From DASXZH01 sp036502005 (lineage in GTDB: Bacteria > Armatimonadota > Fimbriimonadia > Fimbriimonadales > Fimbriimonadaceae): a stretch of 64,000 nucleotides of DNA. The notes under the pieces are model-generated. The model ran no database searches. It had not been told where the DNA came from and worked only from the letters and a program-made list of their open reading frames with translations. Shown piece after piece: positions 51,601-60,510 of the stretch. The first letter of the stretch is position 1; each line of letters starts with the position of its first letter. Where the stretch lies: the NCBI GenBank assembly GCA_036502005.1, contig DASXZH010000068.1:29682-93681 (forward strand), written 5' to 3'. Position numbers and translations under genes: made by a program.

Positions 51601-52218
51601 ATGCCCAAGATCCTCGTCATTGACAACTACGATAGCTTCACCTACAACTTGGTCCAATATTTGGGCCAGTGCGAGGCGGATGTGATCGTGCGTAGAAACG
51701 ATGAGATCACGCTGGAAGAGATTTTGAGCTTAAAACCGGATGGCATTATGCTTTCGCCGGGACCTTGCACGCCGGATCGATCGGGCATTTGTCTGAGTGT
51801 CTTAGCGGGTGCTTTGGGCGGGGATCCCGTTACAGCGCCCTTAAGGAATATTCCCGTTTTTGGGGTTTGCCTTGGCCTCCAGGCCATTGGCCAAGTTGCG
51901 GGTGGCTGCGTAAAACAGGCGCGAAACATCATGCATGGGAAGACTTCGATGGTGACCCACGATGGGAAGGGCCTCTTCGACGGGATGCCGAACCCGTTCC
52001 GAGCAGTTCGCTACCATTCCCTAGTGGTCACGCGCGATTCGGTTCCGGAAGATTTTATTATTACGGCCACGGCGGACGATGACGGCGAGATCATGGGTCT
52101 TCGTCACAAGAGTTTGTCCATTGAGGGCGTCCAGTTCCACCCCGAATCCGTCCTCACGGAGTCGGGCTTTACAATAGTGCAAAACTTTGTGAAGCGAACG
52201 CAGCTTCAACTGACCTAA
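51601..52218 (+). CDS. Anthranilate/aminodeoxychorismate synthase glutamine amidotransferase
   Basis: A 205-residue class I glutamine amidotransferase (TrpG/PabA type) that supplies ammonia to the chorismate-binding subunit for tryptophan or p-aminobenzoate. Signatures: VIDNYDSFTYNLVQYL, GVCLGLQAIG with nucleophile Cys90, and VQFHPES. Which pathway it serves cannot be told from this gene. The chorismate-binding subunit is not in the window. folK at 44 kb also belongs to folate synthesis. Confidence 0.92.
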   Translation: MPKILVIDNYDSFTYNLVQYLGQCEADVIVRRNDEITLEEILSLKPDGIMLSPGPCTPDRSGICLSVLAGALGGDPVTAPLRNIPVFGVCLGLQAIGQVAGGCVKQARNIMHGKTSMVTHDGKGLFDGMPNPFRAVRYHSLVVTRDSVPEDFIITATADDDGEIMGLRHKSLSIEGVQFHPESVLTESGFTIVQNFVKRTQLQLT

Positions 52219-52242
52219 GCAAATGAGACGCTTGAACCGCCA

Positions 52243-53550
52243 ATGACCCAGAACACGGGCCTCCTTGTGCTGATCAGCATTTTGCTTGTGCTGGCAAATG
52301 CGTTTTTTGTGGCGGCTGAGTATGCGCTTGTAGGCTCGCGGCGAAGCCGCATTGAAGCGTACGCCAAGCGCAAGAAGCAACGGCCGGATCGGCTGCTGCG
52401 CGTTCTGAACGATATTACGCCCTACGTGGCGGGAACCCAGATTGGAATCACGATGGTGGGCATCGCGGTCGGGTCCGTAACAGAGCCCTTTATCCGCGGG
52501 CTGTTTATAAATTTGCTGGGCCATACGGTGCCGCAGAGCGTGAGCTTTGTGATCTCTTATTTACTGATCACATGCTTGCTGGTGGTTACTGGCGAGCTTT
52601 TTCCGAAATACCTGACGATAAGGGTTCCGGAGCGGGTGGCGTGGCTCACGGTTGGGCCTTTGGTGGTGGTCACCAACATTTTGTTGCCGTTGGTTTGGCT
52701 GGCCCAAGCGCTTGCATCTTTGCTCTTAAAGCCTTTCGGGATCAACCCAAACGAACGACGCTCTGAAGCTTTGCCGAAGGATGAATTACTGCTTTTGATT
52801 CGGGCGGGATCTCACGAGGGAACGCTGGAGGAGATGCAGGCAGACCTCCTTTCGCGGTCGCTAAAGCTGGAGGACTTGGACGCGAAGGACGTTATGATCC
52901 ACCGGCTAGATATCAAGAGCTTGGACGTGGCGACGCCGAAGGAAGTCCTGTTCAAAGCTCTGGCCCATATCCCTCATTCGCGGGTTCCCGTTTACGAAGA
53001 GGATTTAGACAACTTGCTTGGGATCGTTTACGTTCACGACATCATTCGAACCTGGGATTCGCCGGATTTCAGCTTGAGGGCAATCGCGAAACCGGCGGTC
53101 GCCGTTCCGGAGAACCTTACGGCCGACAAGATTATCACTACCATGCGTAATGCCAAATCGCAGATCGTGATCGTGATGGACGAATACGGCGGCACGAGTG
53201 GCCTGATCACGCTGGAAGATGTGGTGGAAGAAGTTTTTGGCGAGTTGGAAGACCAGCTTGAGGTCGAGCGTCCGCCGATTGAGATTTTGCCCAACGGACG
53301 AGTCACCGCGCGGGCGGATGTTCGTTTTGATGAGATCGTGGCGAAGTTGGGGATAGAGCTGCCGGACGAAGTGCCGACCGACACCCTGGCGACGGTGATT
53401 ACGAACAATCTGGACCACGTTCCGAAGCTGGGAGACAAGGTGGAAACTGAGTTGGGGACGCTCTACGTGGAAAACATGGCAAGGCGGCGCATCACGCGGG
53501 TTTCGCTGCTGCCAGCTAAGGATTTGAAGTACATTTCGAAAGGGTCGTAG
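52243..53550 (+). CDS. CNNM/CorC-family transporter-like membrane protein
   Basis: A 435-residue DUF21-CBS-CorC-HlyC protein, usually linked to Mg/Co efflux or metal homeostasis. DUF21 region with four hydrophobic segments (ILLVLANAFFVAAEYALVGSRRSRIEAYA; GTQIGITMVGIAVGSVTEPF), paired CBS domains (about 210-330: VMIHRLDIKSLDV; IVIVMDEYGGTSGLITLEDVVEEVFGE) and a C-terminal CorC_HlyC domain. Starts 24 nt after trpG/pabA. Confidence 0.9.
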   Translation: MTQNTGLLVLISILLVLANAFFVAAEYALVGSRRSRIEAYAKRKKQRPDRLLRVLNDITPYVAGTQIGITMVGIAVGSVTEPFIRGLFINLLGHTVPQSVSFVISYLLITCLLVVTGELFPKYLTIRVPERVAWLTVGPLVVVTNILLPLVWLAQALASLLLKPFGINPNERRSEALPKDELLLLIRAGSHEGTLEEMQADLLSRSLKLEDLDAKDVMIHRLDIKSLDVATPKEVLFKALAHIPHSRVPVYEEDLDNLLGIVYVHDIIRTWDSPDFSLRAIAKPAVAVPENLTADKIITTMRNAKSQIVIVMDEYGGTSGLITLEDVVEEVFGELEDQLEVERPPIEILPNGRVTARADVRFDEIVAKLGIELPDEVPTDTLATVITNNLDHVPKLGDKVETELGTLYVENMARRRITRVSLLPAKDLKYISKGS

Positions 53551-53594
53551 AAGCACATTTGAACTGGATGATTAGAATAGAGGTTCTAATCTAA

Positions 53595-53658
53595 TCATAT
53601 ATTGATGAGAATATGGTTCGCATTCTCCTCATATATTGAGGAGAATGCATGGTATAAT
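53595..53658 (+). promoter_or_regulatory. Operator and promoter of the Fic gene
   Basis: A perfect 12-bp inverted repeat GCATTCTCCTCA-TATAT-TGAGGAGAATGC (53620-53648) lies 4 bp before TATAAT (53653-53658). Half of it is repeated at 53595-53612 (TCATATATTGATGAGAAT) and 53629-53646, two direct copies spaced 34 bp. This looks like a repressor site covering the promoter. Confidence 0.7.
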
Positions 53659-53671
53659 CTCCTCATCGAAG

Positions 53672-54781
53672 ATGAAAACATTTATTCATCAACTCCAATC
53701 ATGGCCCGCATACACCTATGATGCACATGCCCTGGTCACCAGGTTGGAGGCAGCCCAAACCCGACGAGGTCTTCTCTTCGGAAAGCTCAGCGTTCTAGGC
53801 TTCGATGATCTTCAGCAGGCGCAACTCGAAGCAATTACCGCCGAGATTGTTAAGTCTAGCGAGATCGAAGGAGAGAGGCTCGACCTCGAAACCGTAAAAG
53901 GCTCCGTTGCCAAAAGATTGGGTATCAGCCGAAGCGGTCAATCAGAAGGAGACTATTACACCGACGGACTGGCAGCAATGTCTCTCGACGCCGGTCAAAA
54001 GTGGGCCGAACCCCTAACGGAAGACAGATTGTTTAACTGGCACGCCGCGATATTCCCTTCGGGCCGAAATGTGTTCGGCAAACTGCGGGTAGGACAATGG
54101 CGTGATGATGCTCAAGGTCCCATGCAAGTGGTTTCGCTTAAAAGAGGGAAGGAAACTGTCCATTTTGAGGCTCCTCCGGCGAAGAAGCTCGCAAAGGAAA
54201 TGGGACTGTTTTTAAAGTGGTTTGAATCTGAAAAAGAACCGAGCAAAGTGCTGAAAGCTGGAATTGGCCATCTGTGGTTTGAGACAATTCATCCATTTGA
54301 AGACGGCAACGGCCGCATTGGGAGAAATATTCTGGATCTGGCTCTGGCCAGGGCAGACCAACTCCCGTACAGGTGCTACAGCGTTTCCGCACAAATTCTC
54401 AAGGAGCGTAACTCATACTACGATGCCTTAGAAAAAGCGCAAAACGGAACAGGCGACTACACAGCTTGGTTGGATTGGTATCTCGGGTGTTATGGCCGTT
54501 GCCTCAATCAAGCCATCGACGAGGTAGGGGCGGCCATGAGCCGTACTCGATTTTGGCAATTCCATAAAGCGGCAGACCTCAGCGCGCGCCAGCGCAAGGT
54601 CATTTCTAGGATGCTTATGGGCTTTGAAGGACGGATGACTAACGAAAAATACGGAAAGATCGGGAAGTGCTCAGTAGCCACAGCAACTCGAGATCTGAAC
54701 GATCTGGTTGAAAAACGGATACTCATTGGCGATGGCAAGGGTGGCCGCAGCAGCGGCTACATCATTGTTCCAATAGAGTAG
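53672..54781 (+). CDS. Fic/DOC family protein
   Basis: A 369-residue Fic protein with N-terminal DUF4172-like domain (WPAYTYDAHALVTRLEAAQTRRGLLFGKL). The SSEIEGERLD segment may be the inhibitory helix motif, as [S/T]xxxE[G/N]. The catalytic motif is HPFEDGNGRIGR (207-218), complete for AMP transfer. The C-terminus is a winged helix (MTNEKYGKIGKCSVATATRDLNDLVEKRIL), so the protein could bind its own operator just upstream. Start ATG 53672; an ATG at 53636 in the operator palindrome is not used. Confidence 0.92.
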   Translation: MKTFIHQLQSWPAYTYDAHALVTRLEAAQTRRGLLFGKLSVLGFDDLQQAQLEAITAEIVKSSEIEGERLDLETVKGSVAKRLGISRSGQSEGDYYTDGLAAMSLDAGQKWAEPLTEDRLFNWHAAIFPSGRNVFGKLRVGQWRDDAQGPMQVVSLKRGKETVHFEAPPAKKLAKEMGLFLKWFESEKEPSKVLKAGIGHLWFETIHPFEDGNGRIGRNILDLALARADQLPYRCYSVSAQILKERNSYYDALEKAQNGTGDYTAWLDWYLGCYGRCLNQAIDEVGAAMSRTRFWQFHKAADLSARQRKVISRMLMGFEGRMTNEKYGKIGKCSVATATRDLNDLVEKRILIGDGKGGRSSGYIIVPIE

Positions 54782-54803
54782 TCCTTCTAGCTGGCGAGAA
54801 GCG

Positions 54804-54809
54804 TATAAT
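54804..54809 (+). promoter_or_regulatory. -10 box of Y-family polymerase gene
   Basis: Perfect TATAAT 6 nt before ATG 54816, the clearest leaderless start in the window. Confidence 0.6.
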
Positions 54810-54815
54810 ATTGAT

Positions 54816-56096
54816 ATGGTAGACGCAACTCTACCTTTCATTCTCAACCAACCGCGCCCTCTGGGCGTGCTGTTTCTGGACATCAACTCCTACTTCGCCA
54901 CTTGTGAGCAGCAGGAGCAGCCTGAGTTGCGTGGCAAACCCATCATCGTGGTCCCCATGGATACGGATTCCACCTGCGCCATCGCCGCCTCTTACGAAGC
55001 CAAGAAATACGGAATCAAGACGGGCACAAACGTGGGCGAGGCGAAGCAGATGTGTAGGGAGTTGGTAGTCGTCCCGGCGAGGCCGAGCCTGTACGTTCAC
55101 TATCACGAGCGGATTATCGAGGCGGCGGAAACGGTTTTACCGGTGGAGAAGGTAGACAGCATCGACGAGATGCATTTTAACTTAATCGGCGTCGAGCGTG
55201 ACCCGGTTCGGGCGCGTGAGATCGCGGTTGAGATGAAGGGGGCGTTGCGTTCGAAGGTTGGGCAAATGATTTCGTGCTCGGTCGGGGTTGCGCCGAATCG
55301 GTTCTTGGCCAAACTTGCCACCGATATGATGAAGCCGGATGGGTTGGTGATCATTCAGGCACATGAACTTCCGGAGAAGGTCTTGGGGCTAAAACTGACC
55401 GATTTCTGCGGCATCAACAAGCGCATGGCGGGCCGGCTGCAGGGGGCGGGGATCTTTAGTGTGGAGCAGCTTTACGCGCAGTCCCCGCAGGAGCTAAAGC
55501 GGGCTTTTGGCTCCGTGGTTGGCGAGCGCTGGTGGTATCAGCTTCGCGGTTACCCCTTCGATCAGAAGATCGAAGAGCAGAAGTCGCTCAGCCACTCCAA
55601 CGTGCTACATCCGGATAACCGGACTGATCAAGGATGCCGGGACATGCTGTTGCGCCTGATTCAAAAGGCTTCGGCACGGTTGCGCGCCAACGGCCTTTGG
55701 GCGGCGGGGATGGGTGTCAGCATCCAAGGATTTAAGAAGAGCTGGAAGGCACACGCTCGGGTTTCGCCGACCCAGGACACTCTGACTTTTAACGAGGAGT
55801 TTTTGCGCCTTTGGGAGACGCGCGACTATGAGAAGCCACGAACGGTGGGAGTGGTCTTTTATGATATGGTGACTTCCGAACAGGTGACGCCAGGGCTTTT
55901 TGATTCTTCCATGATTCGAGCCGATCTCAACCGAGCGGTGGACAAGGTCAATCAAAAATTTGGAAAGAACTCGGTCTACCTGGCCGGTCTTGAGAAGATG
56001 AAAGACCGGGCAAGCGAGAAGATCGCGTTTAACAAGACTTGGCTCTTTAGCGAGGGGAAGGGAGACAATATTTGGGAAGAAGGTGGAGAAGAATGA
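54816..56096 (+). CDS. dinB: Y-family DNA polymerase (DinB/Pol IV-like)
   Basis: A 426-residue translesion polymerase. FLDINSYFATCEQQEQPELRGKP and SYEAKKYGIKTG form the palm start; active-site SIDEMH has the catalytic acids, with Met-His where Pol IV usually has Ala-Phe. CSVGVAPNRFLAKLATDMMKPDGL and LTDFCGINKRMAGRLQGAGI (HhH) follow. The little-finger domain covers about 240-350, and the C-terminus carries an extra tail. No LexA-box was identified upstream. Function in damage tolerance is inferred. Confidence 0.92.
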   Translation: MVDATLPFILNQPRPLGVLFLDINSYFATCEQQEQPELRGKPIIVVPMDTDSTCAIAASYEAKKYGIKTGTNVGEAKQMCRELVVVPARPSLYVHYHERIIEAAETVLPVEKVDSIDEMHFNLIGVERDPVRAREIAVEMKGALRSKVGQMISCSVGVAPNRFLAKLATDMMKPDGLVIIQAHELPEKVLGLKLTDFCGINKRMAGRLQGAGIFSVEQLYAQSPQELKRAFGSVVGERWWYQLRGYPFDQKIEEQKSLSHSNVLHPDNRTDQGCRDMLLRLIQKASARLRANGLWAAGMGVSIQGFKKSWKAHARVSPTQDTLTFNEEFLRLWETRDYEKPRTVGVVFYDMVTSEQVTPGLFDSSMIRADLNRAVDKVNQKFGKNSVYLAGLEKMKDRASEKIAFNKTWLFSEGKGDNIWEEGGEE

Positions 56097-56127
56097 AATT
56101 GGTTTCCCCTATCCATGCTGTGCAACA

Positions 56128-57423
56128 TTAAGCTGTTCGCAGCGGTTTCAGCCTCAAATGGTCCCAATCGGTGTAGGCCATGTTGATCCCCTTCCGAAGC
56201 GCGGTAGCAATCGCGAGTTGTTTGGCTGCCTCTTCTTTCTCGCCGATGCGCAGATACGAAATCGCCGCTCCCTCGCGGCCATAGATCTCAAAATGGGAGC
56301 TTCGCGCGGATTGGGAAGCGTTGGCAAGAACGCCTAGAATCGTAACTGCTTTTTCTGGTTCGCCGCCGTGAAAGTTCACATAGCCTTCCGCCAAAGAACA
56401 GATTGCGGAAAGTCTAAAGTGTCTGGTTTCGCGGGCGAGTCTGGTGGGGATTGGGAGCAAGCGCTGGGCGGATTCGATTTGCCCGGCGCAGGCATGATAG
56501 AGAGCGCAAAGGGCCTGATTCTGGGCCAGATCGAGCAGCTTAACTTCCATGACTGGATCTAGTTCGGCCAGGGTTGCCAGGCCCTCTTTTGTGTGACCTA
56601 AGTGGATGAGAAGGGTGCCTTCCAAATCCTTCGCCCGGGTGGCTAACAGAGGGTCTGAAATGGATTTGACCAGGTGCCCTAGACGTTGGGCAACCTTTCG
56701 TGTTAAATCTAACTGCTTCAGCAAAATCGTACAGAGGCCGTAAAGGTAAAGCGCTTCGACACACAACACTTTCTCTTCTTTTTCCAATCCGCGCTCGTAG
56801 GCCGATCGGTAGCGCTTGCCGGCCCCATAAATATCGTGGTTGGCAAGGAGGACACCGCCTTCCCAAACATCCACCCAGCCCAGCAAGGGGTGGTTCCTAT
56901 TGAGCTTCTTCGCCGCTAGACTGAGTAGGTCCCGCATATCGGTCGGCCAAATTCCCACGGTTAGGTCGCGGTTGCCCTGCATCAACTCAAGCATTTGGCC
57001 TGGATCCCATTCAGCGAACCACCTCAGCAGTTGAAGGAAATCGGCGATCGGCGAAGAAATGGCGTTGCTTTCCCCTCCGAGAAGAGGCTCTTCGTCTTCG
57101 GCATTGGGATCGTTTGGGAGGAGCGACAGAAGAAATTCCGGGTTTAGGCCACAGGAGAGTGGATCGCTCCAGAGCAATGTAGGACCAAGGATCTTTCGCA
57201 ACCGATAAATGCCCTGACGAAGATTGACGCGCCGTTGCTCAGCGTCAGCCGAAGGCCATAGCGATTTGGCCGCGTCTTCACGGGCGAGGGGACAGGGGTG
57301 GCTTGCCGCCAGTGCCAAGAAGAGCTCTTCGAGTTTGGCGTACGGGAAATGGACTCGGAGCCCCTCGGGCGAAACGAGTTCAAACGGCTTTATTCGTAGC
57401 TGCCAACTCGCTGCCTCCCGCAT
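56128..57423 (-). CDS. SARP/BTAD-like transcriptional regulator
   Basis: A 431-residue regulator. N-terminal winged helix: PFELVSPEGLRVHFPYAKLEELFLALAASHP … SLWPSADAEQRRVNLRQGIYRLRKIL, typical of SARP activators. The rest is tetratricopeptide-like helices (RTLSAIC…, LHLGHTKEGLATLAELDP). No AAA/STAND domain is present. The start is set at ATG 57423 because TATACT lies 8 nt upstream; the frame extends to 57471 otherwise. Target genes unknown. Confidence 0.8.
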   Translation of the reverse strand: MREAASWQLRIKPFELVSPEGLRVHFPYAKLEELFLALAASHPCPLAREDAAKSLWPSADAEQRRVNLRQGIYRLRKILGPTLLWSDPLSCGLNPEFLLSLLPNDPNAEDEEPLLGGESNAISSPIADFLQLLRWFAEWDPGQMLELMQGNRDLTVGIWPTDMRDLLSLAAKKLNRNHPLLGWVDVWEGGVLLANHDIYGAGKRYRSAYERGLEKEEKVLCVEALYLYGLCTILLKQLDLTRKVAQRLGHLVKSISDPLLATRAKDLEGTLLIHLGHTKEGLATLAELDPVMEVKLLDLAQNQALCALYHACAGQIESAQRLLPIPTRLARETRHFRLSAICSLAEGYVNFHGGEPEKAVTILGVLANASQSARSSHFEIYGREGAAISYLRIGEKEEAAKQLAIATALRKGINMAYTDWDHLRLKPLRTA

Positions 57424-57431
57424 ACCTATAT

Positions 57432-57437
57432 AGTATA
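57432..57437 (-). promoter_or_regulatory. -10 box of SARP-like gene
   Basis: TATACT on the minus strand, 8 nt before ATG 57423. Confidence 0.5.
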
Positions 57438-57534
57438 TGAGATAAGTTGGTAATCCGACTGCATTTGGCATCCTTCGAACTTAAGCGCACAATTAGTGTT
57501 TTTTGCTCCCCCGATCTAACAAACTGTTGATAGC

Positions 57535-58212
57535 GTGCGAAAGAAGAAAACAGTAACGTCCGTAAGCAAGCCCAAAAAGAGCCTGGGCCGTAAGCTGCGC
57601 TGGCCTCTTCTGATTCTTGCGATTTTTATCGGCGCCTGGGCGGGAATTGTCCATTCGGTGAATGGATACGACAGCTATATATCTTACGATGCCAAGAAGA
57701 TAAAGCCAGAGCCGGTAGCCATTATTCTGGGAGCGGGACTACGGAATGGGAAGCCCAGTTTGGTTCTCAAATTGCGGCTAGATGGCGGGATTCAGCTTTA
57801 TAAGCTTGGAAAAGTAAAGAAGCTGCTGATGAGTGGGGACAACCGTTTTCACGAATACAACGAGCCAGAAGCGATGCGCGTTTATGCCGTTGACCACGGT
57901 GTACCCAACGAAGATATCATCTTGGATTATGCCGGCCGCGATACCTACGACACGGCTTACCGGGCTTTTCATGTGTTTGGGGTGAGGCACGCCATTTTGG
58001 TGACCCAGCAGTTCCACACGCCGCGAGCGCTTTATTTGCACCGGAGGATGGGAATCGACGCGACCGCTTATGCGCTGCCTGATCTGGACATGATTGGAGA
58101 GCCGCAGCTCGTTTACGATGCGCGCGAGTATCTGGCCGATGTGAAGGCCTGGTGGGACGTTAACTTTTCTCACCGGAAGCCTTATATCGATCAAAGGTTG
58201 AGCAAGACGTAG
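57535..58212 (+). CDS. SanA/YdcF-like DUF218 membrane protein
   Basis: A 225-residue protein starting at GTG. A basic N-terminus and one transmembrane helix (WPLLILAIFIGAWAGIVHSV) precede a DUF218 domain: AIILGAGLRNGKPSLVLKLRLDGGIQLY, LMSGDNRFHEYNEPEAMR and GRDTYDTAYRAFHVFGVRHAILVTQQFHTPRALYLHRRMG. SanA in enterobacteria affects envelope barrier and vancomycin sensitivity. Here the exact substrate is unknown. Confidence 0.85.
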   Translation: MRKKKTVTSVSKPKKSLGRKLRWPLLILAIFIGAWAGIVHSVNGYDSYISYDAKKIKPEPVAIILGAGLRNGKPSLVLKLRLDGGIQLYKLGKVKKLLMSGDNRFHEYNEPEAMRVYAVDHGVPNEDIILDYAGRDTYDTAYRAFHVFGVRHAILVTQQFHTPRALYLHRRMGIDATAYALPDLDMIGEPQLVYDAREYLADVKAWWDVNFSHRKPYIDQRLSKT

Positions 58213-58279
58213 GGGTCTTCGGATGCGTTGCGACTTTGAAAACGATTTGAATATAAGAATTCCGAGCAAAGTCCCTTAA

Positions 58280-58466
58280 GCCCTCTCCCGCTTCGTTCCT
58301 CAGCGACCTCTCCTCAAGGAGAGATGAATCGTTGGACGGTGTTCAAAGTTGGCAGCAACAATCGGATCTCCCTAACGCCCGGCATAGCTTGGGGGCGTCG
58401 CGAGACCAATCATCTCTCCTCAAGGAGAGGTCGGTAAGCGAGTCCGCGAGCGAACCGGGAGAGGGC
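58280..58466. repeat. Long palindromic repeat
   Basis: GCCCTCTCCCGCTTCGTTCC (58280 on) is matched by GCGAACCGGGAGAGGGC (58450-58466), and inner arms CGACCTCTCCTCAAGGAGAG and its near-copy near 58412-58432 extend the palindrome. Shares its core with 44795-44910 and 20358-20473. No gene in the 316-bp gap. Confidence 0.8.
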
Positions 58467-58528
58467 AAACAGAGCTTTCCAATGGCTTCGTTGGTGTGCC
58501 CAAGATATTCTCTCGTGGTCCCACGATC

Positions 58529-60283
58529 CTACAGCAATTCGCTGAACTTGTCCCTGAAGATGGTAAGCGCGATACGGCCGCCATGGGGCTCACCCTTAAT
58601 CAAGGCTTCCGCAAAGTGCTTCGCCTGACTCAAGGTGATCTTGGCGGGCATCGGCGGTTCGTATGGGTCAACGGTCACCTCAACCACAGTTGGCAATCCG
58701 GAATCTAAAGCCTGTTGCAAGGCGGGCCGAATCTGTTCAGGATCGCTGACGCTAATGCCAACCCCACCGCAGGCTTCCGCGAACTTGGCGAAATCGATCG
58801 GGTGAAGATCGACGCCGTATTCGGGATTCCCCAAAAACACGACCTGTTCCCACTTGATTTGGCCCAGCGTGTTGTTCTTGGTAATGACCACCACAATCGG
58901 CAACTGATATTTCACGGCCGTTACAAAATCGCCCATGAGCATGGTGAACCCACCGTCGCCGACGAAGGCAATGGACTGTCGTTCGGGAAACGCGACCTTT
59001 GCGGCAATAGCGTAAGGAAGGCCCGGAGCCATAGTTGCCAGAGTGCCGGAACAACTGAATTTCTGGTTCGCGCGGAGGGTGAATTCTTGGGCGATCCAAG
59101 TGGTAATCGTGCCTGAGTCGGTGGAAATGATAGCGTCGTCGCTAACCAACTGCGAAAGCTCCCAAGCCACGCGTTGCGGCTTGATAGGGCTATCTTGCTT
59201 TTCGCCGCGGTCCTTCATCAGTTCGTTCCACTTCTTCATGCTCTTTTGGGCGTCCTCAAGGAAATCCCGGTTACCGTTCCTTTGAAGCAGTGGAATTAGG
59301 GCTTGCAGGGTTCTTTGCGAATCGCCAACGAGGCCCACTTCCACTGGATATCTTAGGCCGATCCGGTCGCTCTTATCGTCGATCTGAACGCCCCGAGCCC
59401 TGTCCGGCTTTGGTAGATATTCCATGTAGGGAAAAGAGGTGCCGATCAACAAAATCGTGTCGCACTGCTCCATCGCATCTTGCGATGGGCCGGTGCCGAG
59501 AAGACCAATTCCGCCTGTGGTGAAGGGGCTGTCATCAGGGATGACGCCCTTGCCGAGCAAAGCTTTAACCACCGGCGCGCCGAGCAAATCCGCAACCTGC
59601 AGCACTTCTTCTCGGGCGCCAAGCGCGCCTTGGCCAACAAGGATGGCCACCTTTTTGCCTTGGTTTAAGACTTCGGCGGCACGAGATAGGTCGCTATGGC
59701 TCGGCATAGCGGTAGGTTTCGACCAAGTTGTGGTATCGCCGCCCTTTACATAGTGCATGGAATGCTTGCCCGTCACTTCCGCTTCTTGATAGTCGATGGG
59801 GAAGGTGAGATGGGAGACGCCGCGACTGTTTAGAGCATGCCGGCAAGCCTCGTTGATAAGCATTTCAACCTGATTGGGGTTAGAAACCTGCTGGTTGTAA
59901 ACGGTGACATCCTCGAACAACAAGGTCATGTTCACTTCCTGCTGGTAGTGGCTTCCGATGAGGTCCGAATAGGTTTGGCCGGTGATGGCGACGACAGGTG
60001 CCTGATCGCACTTTGCGTCGTAAAGGCCGTTCAAAAGGTGGATGCCGCCGGGCCCTGAAGTGGACAAACAGCAGCCGAGTTTGCCGGTGTATTTGGCGTA
60101 TGCGCATGCCATGAAAGCGGCCGCTTCTTCGTGGCGAACTTGGATAAATCTGATCTTGTCTTGGCGTTGGCGGAGGGCTTCCATAGGGCCGTTGATGCCG
60201 TCTCCCGGTAGCCCAAAAACTACGTCCACGCCCCAAGAAATTAGCCCCTCAATGAGGACATCCGATGCGTTCTTTTTTGCCAT
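58529..60283 (-). CDS. Pyruvate oxidase/dehydrogenase-like ThDP enzyme
   Basis: A 584-residue thiamine-diphosphate enzyme of the pyruvate oxidase/PoxB group, which decarboxylates pyruvate. N-terminal domain FGLPGDGINGPMEALRQ and catalytic Glu in RHEEAAAFMACAYAKYTGK. Middle FAD-like domain about 190-330 (AILVGQGALGAREEVLQVADLLGAPVVKALLGKG). C-terminal ThDP motif GDGGFTMLMGDFVTAVKYQLPIVVVITKNNTLGQIKWEQ. AGGGGAGA lies just upstream of ATG, a normal ribosome-binding site. PoxB or acetolactate synthase are the alternatives; the sequence favours PoxB. Confidence 0.88.
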   Translation of the reverse strand: MAKKNASDVLIEGLISWGVDVVFGLPGDGINGPMEALRQRQDKIRFIQVRHEEAAAFMACAYAKYTGKLGCCLSTSGPGGIHLLNGLYDAKCDQAPVVAITGQTYSDLIGSHYQQEVNMTLLFEDVTVYNQQVSNPNQVEMLINEACRHALNSRGVSHLTFPIDYQEAEVTGKHSMHYVKGGDTTTWSKPTAMPSHSDLSRAAEVLNQGKKVAILVGQGALGAREEVLQVADLLGAPVVKALLGKGVIPDDSPFTTGGIGLLGTGPSQDAMEQCDTILLIGTSFPYMEYLPKPDRARGVQIDDKSDRIGLRYPVEVGLVGDSQRTLQALIPLLQRNGNRDFLEDAQKSMKKWNELMKDRGEKQDSPIKPQRVAWELSQLVSDDAIISTDSGTITTWIAQEFTLRANQKFSCSGTLATMAPGLPYAIAAKVAFPERQSIAFVGDGGFTMLMGDFVTAVKYQLPIVVVITKNNTLGQIKWEQVVFLGNPEYGVDLHPIDFAKFAEACGGVGISVSDPEQIRPALQQALDSGLPTVVEVTVDPYEPPMPAKITLSQAKHFAEALIKGEPHGGRIALTIFRDKFSELL

Positions 60284-60510
60284 TTTCTCCCCTAAGCCAT
60301 ATAAGCGTTTATTAACGAGGCTGCCACACGGGGAGAGGTCGGGACGCAGCCTTGGCCCTTTCAGCGAAAACTGGCGGGGCTAAAAAGAGGACTTGGAGCG
60401 GAACGGCTATGTTCCACGTTTCATACGGAATGGTCCCCTAGGCTACTGGGTTTATCCGTTATGGGGTCTGGTAACCGCACTGAGGCTGAGAGACCTTACA
60501 CACTGAGAAT

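Noticed and set aside
60455..60510. Possible TPP riboswitch (GGGGTCTGG … GGCTGAGAGACC)
   Set aside because: The CTGAGA core is there but the ACCTGATCTGGATAATGCCAGC half is missing, and the next gene on that strand is not a thiamine gene.
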